The notes under the pieces were generated by a model. It made no database searches. It saw nothing but the letters and a program-made list of their open reading frames with translations, and was not told where the DNA came from. From JBBIPA01 sp963775935 (GTDB taxonomy: Bacteria > Chloroflexota > Dehalococcoidia > GIF9 > UBA5629): 64,000 nucleotides of DNA. The stretch covers positions 434,001 through 498,000 of the forward strand of contig CAVZKR010000004.1 in the NCBI GenBank assembly GCA_963775935.1. Direction: 5' to 3'. The translations under genes were made by a program, and so were the position numbers. This document shows positions 1 through 8,437 of the stretch, in pieces; position 1 is the stretch's first letter, and each line of letters begins with the position of its first letter.

Positions 1-31
1 TTTCTCAATCACCTGCCTATCGAAAAGAATA

Positions 32-733
32 CTACTCAATACTTGGTATGTAGTGCAGCCGTTCCACTTCAACCACACGCTGAACGTAGATACCGGGTAT
101 ATGAATTTTGTCCGGGTCCAACTCGCCCGGCTCAACAAGCTTCTCTACTGAAGCGATAGTAATGCGTGCTGCAGCCGCCATCTCGGGGTTATAGTTACGA
201 GCAGTCTTTCGGCAAACCAGATTGCCCATACGGTCGCCTGCCCAGGCATGTACCAGGGCGTAGTCCGACTTTAAAGCCATCTCCAGGAGATACTCACGCC
301 CGTTGAATATTCTCTTCTCTTTGCCGCTCTCTACCACCGTGCTCGCACCCGTTGGCGTATAGAAAGCAGCCAGTCCGGCGCCAGCCGCCCTTAACTTCTC
401 AATAAAAGTGCCCAGAGGATATACTTCAAGCTCTACCTTCCCTGCTCGAACTGCCTGCTCGAAGGGTGACTTCGCCCCTCGTGTAGCTGAACGATAGAAG
501 GGATAATTGCATACAGCTTTCTTTAACTTTCCCTGCAAGACCAGCTGACTTATTTCCTCATTGCCGGGACCAAAAGACTGGCAGATGATAGTCAGGCTTT
601 TAGCCTTATGCCTGGCTAAAGCTTGAACAAGCTGAAAAGGCATACCTGCCGTAAAAAAGCCTCCGATAGCAACGGAGGCTCCATCAGGGATATCGGCAAC
701 CGCCTTATCAACACCGGTGAATGTTTTATCCAA
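32..733 (-). CDS. CoA-transferase subunit A (3-oxoacid/glutaconate CoA-transferase type)
   Basis: Alpha subunit of a family I CoA-transferase, which moves CoA between a short acyl-CoA and a free acid. The N-terminal stretch DKAVADIPDGASVAIGGFF and the later GDRMGNLVCRKTARNYNP match the ScoA/AtoD alpha-subunit pattern. I start it at the TTG at 733 because GGAGG lies five bases upstream and the resulting 233 residues is the usual length; an upstream ATG at 766 has no comparable site. The start overlaps the stop of the PAS-STAS gene by 8 bases, so the two are probably co-translated. The beta subunit should follow off the left edge: a GTG at 12-10 (reading VIEK) may be its start. The acid substrate cannot be told from sequence. 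Confidence 0.88.
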   Translation of the reverse strand: MDKTFTGVDKAVADIPDGASVAIGGFFTAGMPFQLVQALARHKAKSLTIICQSFGPGNEEISQLVLQGKLKKAVCNYPFYRSATRGAKSPFEQAVRAGKVELEVYPLGTFIEKLRAAGAGLAAFYTPTGASTVVESGKEKRIFNGREYLLEMALKSDYALVHAWAGDRMGNLVCRKTARNYNPEMAAAARITIASVEKLVEPGELDPDKIHIPGIYVQRVVEVERLHYIPSIE

Positions 734-1574
734 GAGTTCCTCCGTCTGATTTCTTAACAAGTTCATAGCCAAGGTAGGTAAAAGCGGCAATCATGGCTGC
801 CTTGCGGCTGGCAAAGGTAGTAAGCCACTTGCTATCACCCACCAAAGGCTCCAAAGCCTGAGCCATCACCGAATCAATGCCCGACAGGATACATTTGGCA
901 CCAACAAGCTCAGCTATGCGGACTGTTTTCAGTAACTGGCTGGCAACCTCGGCATCCCCTCCCACTGCTGCTGACAGGTCAATGAGAGCAACCCGGATTT
1001 TTTCAGCCCTGATGTGCTCCACCATTTTCTTCCTGATGCGCTCGAAACGTATACCATCAAGTCTTCCCGCGATTGTTACCACGGACATTCCCTCTAAAGG
1101 CTCAATTATGGGAGTACCAAGGTCTCTCCATTCCTCAATTTCAGCTTCCAGTTCGCGGCAAACTTCCTGTAATTTTGTTTCAGCGGTTTTCCACGGCCGA
1201 TAGACTTCAAAGAAACCCACTGCGCCGATATAGTTATTTGAGCTGCCGCTAAGGTGAGATGCCGAGATACGCACCGGGATTAATTTCCCAGCTTTTGTCT
1301 TGAGAATAGATTCGTGATCATGAATTACCCCGCCGCCGAGATGGAGTTTGCGATTAGTTTCCCGGGCATGTCTTTCTGTCTCGTAAACCATGATAATACT
1401 TTTACCAATCAATTCCTGCGTTCCGTACCCCATGAGTTCAATGGTAGCCCGATTAACAAACGTGATAATACCCTTCCCATCGATTGCTATAACAGCGTAG
1501 GGAGAGCTTTCCAGTAGAGCATCCAGATAACCGCCACGAGTTCTTTGAGGTTTTACTGCCTTTTCCATAGCCAT
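726..1574 (-). CDS. PAS-STAS sensor/regulatory protein
   Basis: A 282-residue soluble protein. Residues about 18-130 form a PAS domain (LLESSPYAVIAIDGKGIITF, then NRATIELMGYG). A short linking helix (about 130-155) leads to a C-terminal STAS domain with the RsbR/SpoIIAA-like core VVTIAGRLDGIRFERIRKK and VALIDLSAAVGGD. STAS proteins of this type scaffold partner-switching complexes that control sigma factors or output enzymes. In RsbR-like proteins the phosphorylatable residue follows the DLS/DIT motif; here the position reads DLSAAVGGD, so a Ser is available. No kinase or phosphatase partner is adjacent; the downstream neighbour is the CoA-transferase. Two ATGs lie two codons apart (1574 and 1568), and AAAGG fits the second better. 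Confidence 0.8.
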   Translation of the reverse strand: MAMEKAVKPQRTRGGYLDALLESSPYAVIAIDGKGIITFVNRATIELMGYGTQELIGKSIIMVYETERHARETNRKLHLGGGVIHDHESILKTKAGKLIPVRISASHLSGSSNNYIGAVGFFEVYRPWKTAETKLQEVCRELEAEIEEWRDLGTPIIEPLEGMSVVTIAGRLDGIRFERIRKKMVEHIRAEKIRVALIDLSAAVGGDAEVASQLLKTVRIAELVGAKCILSGIDSVMAQALEPLVGDSKWLTTFASRKAAMIAAFTYLGYELVKKSDGGTLG

Positions 1575-1744
1575 CCTTTCCCCTAAAATTTAGCGTATCT
1601 ATTATATGCTACCTGAATTCATCGCTTCAATTATTAGCTCGATTTACGACACGAATTTATACATCAGAGAGCTGATGGACACCACAATTGACATTCGGTT
1701 GATACCGGTGTTATCTTCTTTAGGCAGGAAACAGGAGCAGGGAA

Positions 1745-2659
1745 TTGACAGACGCCAGCAAACAATTTAAAGCAAACCCCCCTTCATTTCTGGAAAAAGC
1801 AATTAAAGAATATGTTGCTGCCAGTGCCGTCAACCGGCTCCCCGCTTTCTCCAATGAGCCTATTTTCGATGAGCCACTGGTCGGTTTCGCTGACGGAGAC
1901 GACCCTATCTTTTTAGAGTATAAAGAAGAAAGGATAATCGGAGCATTGCACTACACCCCCAGGGAGATTCTGGAAAAACATATAGCCCAGAGGACTGGGG
2001 GAGACGGCAAGAAACCAAACTATAGTAGTGTGATCTCCTACATCCTGCCTATTACGCATAAGACCCGACTCAGCTTACGCCGGGAGACCCAGGTAGCATC
2101 GGTACGCTGGAATCATACCCGCTGGCAGGGACAATCTCTCATTAATGAGCTTTCGCTCCATCTGGTATCCCTGCTGGAGAAACTGGGACACCAGGCTATC
2201 GCTCCCGAGCAGTCAACTTTTTATCAGATATCAGAGCTGCCTGACAGGCTAGTTTCCAACTGGTCACAGAGGCATATTGCCTATGCCGCCGGCCTGGGGA
2301 CATTCAGTCTCAACGACGGCTTTATTACTCCGAAGGGGATAGCCATGCGTTGCGGCAGTGTAGTATGTGACGCTGAGATTACGCCAAATTCAAGACCATA
2401 TGATAACTATATAGCTAATTGCCTGTTCTATAGAGGAAGTTCCTGCCGGCGTTGCATTGAACGCTGTCCATCGGGAGCTATCAGCGAGAAGGGGCATGAT
2501 AAGCAAAAATGCAGAAACTTTCTGTCTTTCGAGCAAAAGAGGCTGCTCAAAGAACTGGGCAGAGAAGGTGAGCCTTACATGGGGAAATATATTGGCTGCG
2601 GACTATGCCAGACTAAAGTACCATGCGAAGCAGGGATTCCACCGGATTTATCGAGCTAG
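1745..2659 (+). CDS. QueG-like (epoxyqueuosine reductase-related) 4Fe-4S protein
   Basis: A 304-residue protein with the C-terminal ferredoxin-like cysteine pattern of the QueG/reductive-dehalogenase-related family: CRRCIERCP followed by a distal Cys, and CGLCQTKVPCE. The middle part (QRHIAYAAGLGTFSLNDGFIT, then GIAMRCGSVVCDAEI) corresponds to the QueG segment running from the cobamide-binding core into the Fe-S module. The N-terminal third is divergent from true QueG, so it may be a relative with another reductive role rather than a queuosine enzyme. It starts at a TTG preceded by AGGAG. There is no Tat signal, so it is not a respiratory reductive dehalogenase. It stands alone, with divergent genes upstream and a promoter for the next gene about 80 bases downstream. 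Confidence 0.72.
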   Translation: MTDASKQFKANPPSFLEKAIKEYVAASAVNRLPAFSNEPIFDEPLVGFADGDDPIFLEYKEERIIGALHYTPREILEKHIAQRTGGDGKKPNYSSVISYILPITHKTRLSLRRETQVASVRWNHTRWQGQSLINELSLHLVSLLEKLGHQAIAPEQSTFYQISELPDRLVSNWSQRHIAYAAGLGTFSLNDGFITPKGIAMRCGSVVCDAEITPNSRPYDNYIANCLFYRGSSCRRCIERCPSGAISEKGHDKQKCRNFLSFEQKRLLKELGREGEPYMGKYIGCGLCQTKVPCEAGIPPDLSS

Positions 2660-2736
2660 AAAACGCAATTTACGGGGAGATAAGCGAATTTTTTATGAAT
2701 TTATGTGAATTTTCTCGTTTTTTGCGGTCATTGCTA

Positions 2737-2765
2737 TTGACATTTCACGAGTAACTAGCTATTAT
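2737..2765 (+). promoter_or_regulatory. Sigma70-type promoter of the small zinc-ribbon gene
   Basis: TTGACA at 2737-2742, a 17-base spacer, then TATTAT at 2760-2765. The predicted start lies about 20 bases before the strong Shine-Dalgarno AAAGGAGGTGA of the 46-residue gene at 2791. Confidence 0.75.
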
Positions 2766-2790
2766 CTTAAAAAAAGGAGGTGAACCGAAT

Positions 2791-2931
2791 ATGCAGGCCT
2801 ATTGTATGAAATGCCGCAAAAAGAAAGAGATGAGCAACCCCAAACCCATAAAGATGAAGAATGGCAAGCCGGCTACCCAGGGTGTCTGCCCAACTTGCGG
2901 CACCAAGATGTTCAGAATCGGCAAGAGCTAA
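2791..2931 (+). CDS. Small two-CxxC zinc-ribbon protein (DUF5679-like)
   Basis: A 46-residue protein beginning MQAYCMKCRKKKEM and ending CPTCGTKMFRIGKS. Two CxxC pairs about 28 residues apart suggest a single zinc ribbon. It resembles the DUF5679 family of short zinc-ribbon proteins often found in Chloroflexota and archaea, of unknown function. The case for a real gene is strong: near-perfect promoter (2737-2765), near-perfect Shine-Dalgarno AAAGGAGGTGA, and a hairpin terminator 22 bases after the stop. It is thus a monocistronic and probably well-expressed unit. Confidence 0.85.
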   Translation: MQAYCMKCRKKKEMSNPKPIKMKNGKPATQGVCPTCGTKMFRIGKS

Positions 2932-2952
2932 CGGAATACATAGGAGACCAGG

Positions 2953-2990
2953 AAAACCAGGTCTTTGAGTACAGAGGCCTGGTTTTTCTT
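2953..2990 (+). terminator. Rho-independent terminator after the zinc-ribbon gene
   Basis: Stem AAAACCAGG (2953-2961) pairs with CCTGGTTTT (2978-2986), followed by a T-rich tail TTTCTT. Confidence 0.8.
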
Positions 2991-3002
2991 TGTATGGGCT
3001 CA

Positions 3003-3031
3003 TTGTGCACCTGAGTAAATGAGGCTATAAT
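3003..3031 (+). promoter_or_regulatory. Probable uppS promoter
   Basis: TATAAT at 3026-3031 with TTGTGC at 3003-3008, spacer 17. The -10 is perfect and the -35 weak. The uppS start is 26 bases downstream. Confidence 0.5.
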
Positions 3032-3056
3032 ACTTCGCTAACAGTGAACCAAGATT

Positions 3057-3773
3057 ATGAACCCACCATCAAACGTAAATCATGTACCTCAACACATAGC
3101 TATCATCATGGATGGCAACGGTCGCTGGGCTAAGAAGCATCACCTGCCAAGACAGGAAGGACATAGAAGAGGCGCTCATAGCGCCCAGCGTGTTATAGAA
3201 ACCTGTATCGACTATAACATCCCCAATCTCACCTTATACGCTTTTTCTACAGAGAACTGGAGCCGTCCCAAAGTTGAGGTAGAAGGAATATTGAAACTTC
3301 TCGAGGACAGGCTTGACGAAGGCATTAAGTTCGCCCTGGACAAGGGAATTAAAGTCCGCCACCTGGGGAAACTCGACAGGTTACCTGATAAAATCAGGAA
3401 TAAGATAAAGGAAGCAACAGAACGTACCAGAGATAATGAACGACTCACTCTGGGACTCGCATTCAATTACGGTGGCAGGGATGAAATCGTCGAGGCTATC
3501 CAGCGGATCATCCAGAGTGGTATAAGCGCTCAAAACATCAACGAGTCTACAGTGTGTGATTCCCTCTATACAAGAGGTATGCCCGATCCTGACCTGATTA
3601 TCCGCACTGGCGGTGAAATGCGCCTGAGCAATTTCCTCCTGTGGCAGGCGGCTTACGCCGAAATTTATTTCACCGATGTCCTCTGGCCGGATTTTAACAA
3701 GAGCGAAATCAATAAAGCTCTCAACGATTTCAACAAGCGTCAGCGTCGCTTCGGCGCGCTCCGCGAAGAGTAA
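3057..3773 (+). CDS. uppS: Isoprenyl transferase (undecaprenyl diphosphate synthase)
   Basis: Cis-prenyltransferase that extends farnesyl diphosphate with isopentenyl diphosphate to make the C55 carrier lipid for cell-envelope glycan synthesis. The 238-residue protein has all family motifs: HIAIIMDGNGRWAKK near the N-terminus (catalytic Asp in MDGNGRW), YAFSTENWSRP in the middle, FNYGGRDEI, and RTGGEMRLSNFLLWQ near the C-terminus. The usual Glu of the WPDF region is kept (LWPDFNKSEI). Length is normal. It lies 85 bases before dxs, which feeds the same isoprenoid pathway, but a separate promoter is visible for dxs. Confidence 0.95.
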   Translation: MNPPSNVNHVPQHIAIIMDGNGRWAKKHHLPRQEGHRRGAHSAQRVIETCIDYNIPNLTLYAFSTENWSRPKVEVEGILKLLEDRLDEGIKFALDKGIKVRHLGKLDRLPDKIRNKIKEATERTRDNERLTLGLAFNYGGRDEIVEAIQRIIQSGISAQNINESTVCDSLYTRGMPDPDLIIRTGGEMRLSNFLLWQAAYAEIYFTDVLWPDFNKSEINKALNDFNKRQRRFGALREE

Positions 3774-3803
3774 ACAGACGCGGTGGTTGCGAGGCTGTGC
3801 CGT

Positions 3804-3832
3804 TTGACATTATTCGTTTTACGATATATTCT
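3804..3832 (+). promoter_or_regulatory. Probable dxs promoter
   Basis: TTGACA at 3804-3809, 17-base spacer, TATTCT at 3827-3832, 26 bases before the dxs ATG. Confidence 0.6.
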
Positions 3833-3858
3833 CTTAGATTGACTACAGAATAAACAAA

Positions 3859-5733
3859 ATGCATAAACTGCTGGATGCTATCGATTCACCTGAATCCCTC
3901 AAGAAACTAAGCAGGGATGAACTGAATGCTCTCTGTGCTGAGATTCGAGATGTCCTGCTCAATACCGTAACCGTCACTGGAGGTCATCTCGCATCCAACC
4001 TCGGCGTGGTAGAGCTTACCATAGCCCTTCATCGGATTTTTAACAGCCCCAGAGACAAAATTATCTGGGATGTGGGGCATCAAAGCTACACCCACAAGCT
4101 GCTCACCGGACGCAAGCAGCGCTTTTCCTCGCTGCGCCAGCACGGAGGCATCTCCGGCTTTCCCGACCCCGATGAAAGCACCCACGACCCTTTTTCCGCA
4201 GGGCATGCCAGCACCTCGATATCAGCCAGTGTCGGCATGGCAATAGCACGCGACCTTGCTGGCGACAATTATGATATCGTGGCTGTCATCGGCGACGGCG
4301 GTCTCACCGGCGGAATGTCTTTTGAAGCGCTCAATCATGCCGGACACCTCGGCGCCAATCTCATCGTGGTATTAGCCGATAACGGCATGTCCATTTCGCC
4401 AACCGTTGGTGCAGTTTCCAGAGAACTGAATAAAATTCGCCTTTCTCATCGCTTTCTGAAGGCAAAAACAGAGACGAGGAGATTTATCAAAGGCGCCTTC
4501 CTCGGCGACCAGATTGAATGGGTAATGCAGCGCATCACGCAAGGCGCTAAAGCGGTAGTTCTGCCTACCATGCTCTGGGAAGAGCTTGGTTTCACCTATA
4601 TCGGCCCAGTCGATGGGCACAATATACAGGAAATAGAGACTGCCCTGGAGCAGGCAAAAACATGCCCTTCAAAACCCGCCTTCGTTCATGTCATCACCAC
4701 CAAAGGAAAAGGACTCAAGGAAGCTGAAGAAGCACCGGTGCTATTCCACAGCGTCTCACCTCAAGGCAACGGTTCCAAAAAAGTAATCTCCTATAGCGAA
4801 GTATTTTCCGAGACAGTGGTCAGACTGGCCAGGGAAAATCCGAAGCTGATAGTGATTACCGCTGCAATGTCCGACGGCAATTGTCTGGAGCCAATGGCGC
4901 GAGAGTTCCCTTCACGCTTCTTTGATGTAGGTATCTGTGAAGAGCATGCCGTGACCATGGCAGCGGGTATGGCAACGCAAGGATTTATCCCTGTTCTCGC
5001 TATTTACTCCACGTTCTTGCAGCGCGGTTTCGACCAGATGATTCATGACGTCTGTGTCCAGGACCTGCCTGTGGTCTTTGCCCTCGACCGCGCCGGGATT
5101 GTCGGCGAGGATGGCAAAACTCACCAGGGCATTTTCGACCTTTCCTATCTGACGCTCATGCCGAATATGATCGTGTCGGCGCCGAAAGATGAAAATGAGC
5201 TTCAGCACCTGCTTTACACCGCAACTCAGACTCAACACCCCATAGCTATCCGTTATCCACGTGGAGCAGGAACCGGTGTAACCCTGGAAAAAGAGTTCAA
5301 AAGTTTGCCGATTGGGAAAGGGGAAAGCATCCGAGCCGGTAAGGACATCATCCTGCTCGCCATCGGTTCAACCGTCCAGCCAGCCCTGCTAGCAGCCAAG
5401 GAACTGGCGAAACAGAACATCGATGCAGGGGTGGTTAACGCACGCTTTGCCAAACCGCTCGACTCCGAGCTTATCCTGGGATTAGCCAAAAGCGCTGGTA
5501 AAATCATTACCATAGAGGAAAATACCCTCTGCGGTGGGTTCGGCAGCGCCGTGCTGGAATTACTGGAAACAGCAGGTCTTACTAACGTGAAGGTGAGAAG
5601 GTTGGGCATACCCGATGAGTTTGTGGAACACGGTCATCCCAGCGTGCTGCGCGCCAAGTATAAACTGGATTCACCGGGAATAGCTCAGCAGGTCCTTTCG
5701 TTATTCCCCGAGCTTATCACGGTAACCGCATAA
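3859..5733 (+). CDS. dxs: 1-deoxy-D-xylulose-5-phosphate synthase
   Basis: Thiamine-diphosphate enzyme that condenses pyruvate and glyceraldehyde-3-phosphate, the first step of the MEP isoprenoid pathway. Length (624 residues) is normal. Visible motifs are DVGHQSYTHKLLTGR near residue 75, the ThDP/Mg signature GDGGLTGGMSFEALNHAG, the catalytic glutamate in ICEEHAVTMAAGMA, and DRAGIVGEDGKTHQG in the transketolase middle domain; the C-terminal transketolase domain follows. The ATG at 3859 has only a weak ribosome-binding site. It follows uppS on the same strand and ends in a hairpin at 5739-5764. Since uppS uses the C5 units this enzyme initiates, the pair is metabolically coherent. Confidence 0.96.
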   Translation: MHKLLDAIDSPESLKKLSRDELNALCAEIRDVLLNTVTVTGGHLASNLGVVELTIALHRIFNSPRDKIIWDVGHQSYTHKLLTGRKQRFSSLRQHGGISGFPDPDESTHDPFSAGHASTSISASVGMAIARDLAGDNYDIVAVIGDGGLTGGMSFEALNHAGHLGANLIVVLADNGMSISPTVGAVSRELNKIRLSHRFLKAKTETRRFIKGAFLGDQIEWVMQRITQGAKAVVLPTMLWEELGFTYIGPVDGHNIQEIETALEQAKTCPSKPAFVHVITTKGKGLKEAEEAPVLFHSVSPQGNGSKKVISYSEVFSETVVRLARENPKLIVITAAMSDGNCLEPMAREFPSRFFDVGICEEHAVTMAAGMATQGFIPVLAIYSTFLQRGFDQMIHDVCVQDLPVVFALDRAGIVGEDGKTHQGIFDLSYLTLMPNMIVSAPKDENELQHLLYTATQTQHPIAIRYPRGAGTGVTLEKEFKSLPIGKGESIRAGKDIILLAIGSTVQPALLAAKELAKQNIDAGVVNARFAKPLDSELILGLAKSAGKIITIEENTLCGGFGSAVLELLETAGLTNVKVRRLGIPDEFVEHGHPSVLRAKYKLDSPGIAQQVLSLFPELITVTA

Positions 5734-5738
5734 AAAGT

Positions 5739-5764
5739 GAGACACCCTCTCAGGAGGGTGTCTC
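5739..5764. terminator. Hairpin terminator between convergent dxs and response regulator
   Basis: Perfect 11-bp stem GAGACACCCTC/GAGGGTGTCTC with a 4-base loop. A T5 run follows on the minus strand (ACTTTTTA) and only TT on the plus strand. It can serve both convergent genes, best the minus-strand one. Confidence 0.8.
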
Positions 5765-5796
5765 TTCGCCGACTGTTCTACTGTCTCTCGGATATG

Positions 5797-6183
5797 TCAA
5801 AAAGCAAATGCTGGACTTCCCAATCCCAGGCTCTGCTCCACCGTCTGAATAAGAAATCCCATATCGAAGGGCTTTTGAATATAGGCATGCGGCTTAAATT
5901 CGGAAACTTTCCTGTTATCGGGATCCAGAACGGACATTACGATGACAGGCACTGATTTCGCCCACTCGAACTTCTCTAATAGTCCGGCAATAAACCAGCC
6001 ATCGCAATCGGGCAACCTGATATCCAGCAAAATCGAATCCGGTTTCTCATCGAGCAAGTATTTAACCATGTCAGCGCCGCTATAGAATGCCTTCACCTCA
6101 TGTCCCCTCTTGCTCAGGCACATATTGATGGTCTTGGAGATGAGGGGGTCGTCCTCCACAATCACGATCCTTTTTCTATCCAT
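5797..6183 (-). CDS. Single-domain response regulator (CheY-like receiver)
   Basis: A stand-alone receiver domain of about 128 residues starting MDRKRIVIVEDDPLI. The acidic pair (EDD), the phosphoacceptor Asp in SILLDIRLPDCDGW, the conserved Ser of VIVMSVLD and the Lys of YIQKPFD are all present; no output domain follows. It probably works as a phosphorelay or protein-interaction switch. An earlier in-frame ATG at 6216 would begin 5 bases after the stop of the upstream membrane protein gene, which would suit translational coupling; neither start has a clear Shine-Dalgarno. No cognate kinase is adjacent. Confidence 0.85.
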   Translation of the reverse strand: MDRKRIVIVEDDPLISKTINMCLSKRGHEVKAFYSGADMVKYLLDEKPDSILLDIRLPDCDGWFIAGLLEKFEWAKSVPVIVMSVLDPDNRKVSEFKPHAYIQKPFDMGFLIQTVEQSLGLGSPAFAF

Positions 6184-6221
6184 AACAACGTCACACTTTT
6201 CTAAAAGAGCAGCCATATCAG

Positions 6222-6452
6222 TTACACAATCTCGGTTCGGGTTTCTGTTTCCATACCAAAGTTGGGATGGAACATGAGGTATACCAGCGAGCCAACGCAG
6301 GTAAGAAAGATAATTGCCACTGCCCATGGCGCTTTCTTCCCGCCGAGAACACGTCTCCTCTCGACTAACGCTTTCAGGGCGAAAGGCACCAACATCCAGT
6401 GGATAAAGGCTATAACAATTATTTTTAAAATTAAGGTGATATCAACTTCCAT
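6222..6452 (-). CDS. Small two-helix membrane protein (PLDc_N-like)
   Basis: A 76-residue protein with two hydrophobic segments (about 7-27 and 44-62) and the ending VYLMFHPNFG, resembling the phospholipase D nuclease N-terminal (PLDc_N) family, small integral membrane proteins related to sigma-Y/cardiolipin-synthase N-termini. GAGAGGAGC lies about 6 bases before its ATG. It is the upstream member of a two-gene unit with the receiver protein. The function is unknown; a membrane anchor or stress role would be guesswork. Confidence 0.7.
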   Translation of the reverse strand: MEVDITLILKIIVIAFIHWMLVPFALKALVERRRVLGGKKAPWAVAIIFLTCVGSLVYLMFHPNFGMETETRTEIV

Positions 6453-6651
6453 GGTACTGCTCCTCTCAATATCTATCTGGTACTATTATCGAGCGAGGAG
6501 CGTAAAAAAGGCATAAAGAGGCATAAAAAAGTTATAAAGATTTTATAAAGATTCCCAGAATAAACTATAATTATTCATGCAGTTTATATTGGTGATTGCA
6601 AATCAACAGAACAAGTTATAGACTAGGTCTCCATAAAAGAAGATAGTACGC

Positions 6652-8337
6652 ATGCAGCAAACATATAATTGCCCTAACTGTTCAGCCCTGGTTGCTTACG
6701 GTGAACCGTTTTGTCGTAATTGTGGCACGACTTTTACCTGGGAAGTGCCTCAACCGCCATCTCCCCCACCACCACCGTCATATGATTATCAGCAGTATAA
6801 TCAGCAACAAGACTGGGGTCAGCAACAACCCCCGGAGCAGGCTGGCTGGAACCAGCAACCAGGTTGGAATCAACCACCGCCTGCCAATCAACAGACAGGC
6901 TGGGGATATCCGAATCAATACCAGCAACAATACGGGTATACCCATCCCGGCACTAAGACCCAAAAAAAGAAGCCCTTAAACCGTATCCACCTTATGATAG
7001 CCTCGATAGCTATCTTGATAGTAATCGGCGGAATTGGTTATGCCGCAACTGAAATGTTCCCCACAGAGACAAAAAACAGTCCGCTCGGTGACCTGACACC
7101 ATCGAGCACATCTCCAGTAGCACCGGTAAAACCACCTGTCATAGCATCATTTACCATTAGCCCCACAACAATCAGAAAGGGACAGACAACCACACTGTCA
7201 TGGAATGTCACCGGAGCTACTGCAATATCCATTGACCAGGGCATTGGAACCGTTTCTGCATCCGGGACAAAAGCGGTATCGCCGACAGAAACCACCACCA
7301 CCTATGTCCTCACTGCCACCAACGATACCGGTTATATGTCTGCATCAACTACGGTTACTATAAGCGAGCCAGTGGTGCCGGTGATAAACAACTTTACCGC
7401 CAATCCAGCTTCTATCAGTTCCGGGCAGACTTCTTCTTTGCAATGGAATGTCAGCGGAGCAACGTCGATTACCATCGACCAGGGTATCGATAATGTTTCG
7501 GCATCCGGGTCACGAGATGTAAATCCCTCAAAAACCACCACCTACACTCTCACTGCCACCAACAGGGAAGGCACGGTGACCGCTTCAGCCACGGTTAATG
7601 TGGGCACGGCTGGTGCACCAGTGGTAACCAGCTTCACGGCAAACCCAGCCAATATCAACGCCAGTGAGACGTCGACTCTGCAATGGAACGTTGCTGGAGC
7701 GACCTCGGTTTCTCTCAATCAGGACGTGGTTATTTCGTCTGGGAGTAAAGAGGTAACTCCGACGGTAACCACCATCTATACTCTAACTGCGCGTAATAAT
7801 ATCGGTACAGTAACCGCATCAGCTACAGTTACCGTAGGTGGCACCACAGCACTGTCAATTGACACGTTTAAAGCCAATCCAACGACTACTTACGATCCGG
7901 GTGGTAAGTCAACTCTTCAATGGATTGTACTTGGAGCGACTTCGATTAGTATCACAGACATTGGTAATGTATCTGCATCAGGGACACAGGATGTATACAT
8001 AACAGGGACTAAAACATTCATTCTCACTGCCACCAACAGCACCGGTCAGACAGCTACCAAGCCTGTTACGGTTAATAAGGGAACGGCACCGGTGATAACC
8101 AGTTTTTCTGCCAATCCTAGTATTATTACTGCTGGTCAACCTTCTACTTTGCAATGGACTATCATCGAAGAAGTTACTTCAATTTCCATTGATCCAGACA
8201 ATGTGACACCGTCACAACCCCAGTCCCATGTAGTGACTCCGGCAGTCACCACTACCTACACACTGAAAGCTAAAAACGGCATTGGCGATGCAATCCCCCT
8301 GACCACAACAGTTACAGTCACGGGGAATCCTCCATAA
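6652..8337 (+). CDS. Zinc-ribbon membrane protein with five Ig-like extracellular repeats
   Basis: A 561-residue protein of clear modular build. Residues 1-30 form a zinc ribbon (CPNC and CRNCG). Residues about 33-105 are a Pro/Gln/Trp/Tyr-rich low-complexity linker. A single transmembrane helix lies at about 113-132 (LMIASIAILIVIGGIGYAA). From about 160 to the end are five tandem repeats of roughly 75-80 residues built on SFTANP..I..G..STLQWNV.GATS and TTTYTLTATN. The repeats look like bacterial Ig-like beta-sandwiches and would face outward, with the zinc ribbon inside the cell. Their sequence similarity points to repeat duplication. The function is unknown; adhesion or cell-wall interaction is plausible only. 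Confidence 0.8.
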   Translation: MQQTYNCPNCSALVAYGEPFCRNCGTTFTWEVPQPPSPPPPPSYDYQQYNQQQDWGQQQPPEQAGWNQQPGWNQPPPANQQTGWGYPNQYQQQYGYTHPGTKTQKKKPLNRIHLMIASIAILIVIGGIGYAATEMFPTETKNSPLGDLTPSSTSPVAPVKPPVIASFTISPTTIRKGQTTTLSWNVTGATAISIDQGIGTVSASGTKAVSPTETTTTYVLTATNDTGYMSASTTVTISEPVVPVINNFTANPASISSGQTSSLQWNVSGATSITIDQGIDNVSASGSRDVNPSKTTTYTLTATNREGTVTASATVNVGTAGAPVVTSFTANPANINASETSTLQWNVAGATSVSLNQDVVISSGSKEVTPTVTTIYTLTARNNIGTVTASATVTVGGTTALSIDTFKANPTTTYDPGGKSTLQWIVLGATSISITDIGNVSASGTQDVYITGTKTFILTATNSTGQTATKPVTVNKGTAPVITSFSANPSIITAGQPSTLQWTIIEEVTSISIDPDNVTPSQPQSHVVTPAVTTTYTLKAKNGIGDAIPLTTTVTVTGNPP

Positions 8338-8437
8338 TTCACTATAGCCAATTCATTCTGGTCGCAGTTACCAATGTTTACCAGCAATTTCAAATAGCTG
8401 GCATGGCTTTAGTACAAACTGCCGGTAACCGGAAGGG

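Noticed and set aside
1745..2659. Reductive dehalogenase
   Set aside because: Fe-S pattern is related, but there is no Tat signal, the length is short and no membrane anchor (rdhB) gene is present; QueG-like is the better call.
3907..4206. Open frames opposite dxs and other long genes
   Set aside because: They mirror strong genes on the other strand, have no ribosome sites and no family resemblance, so they were treated as shadows.
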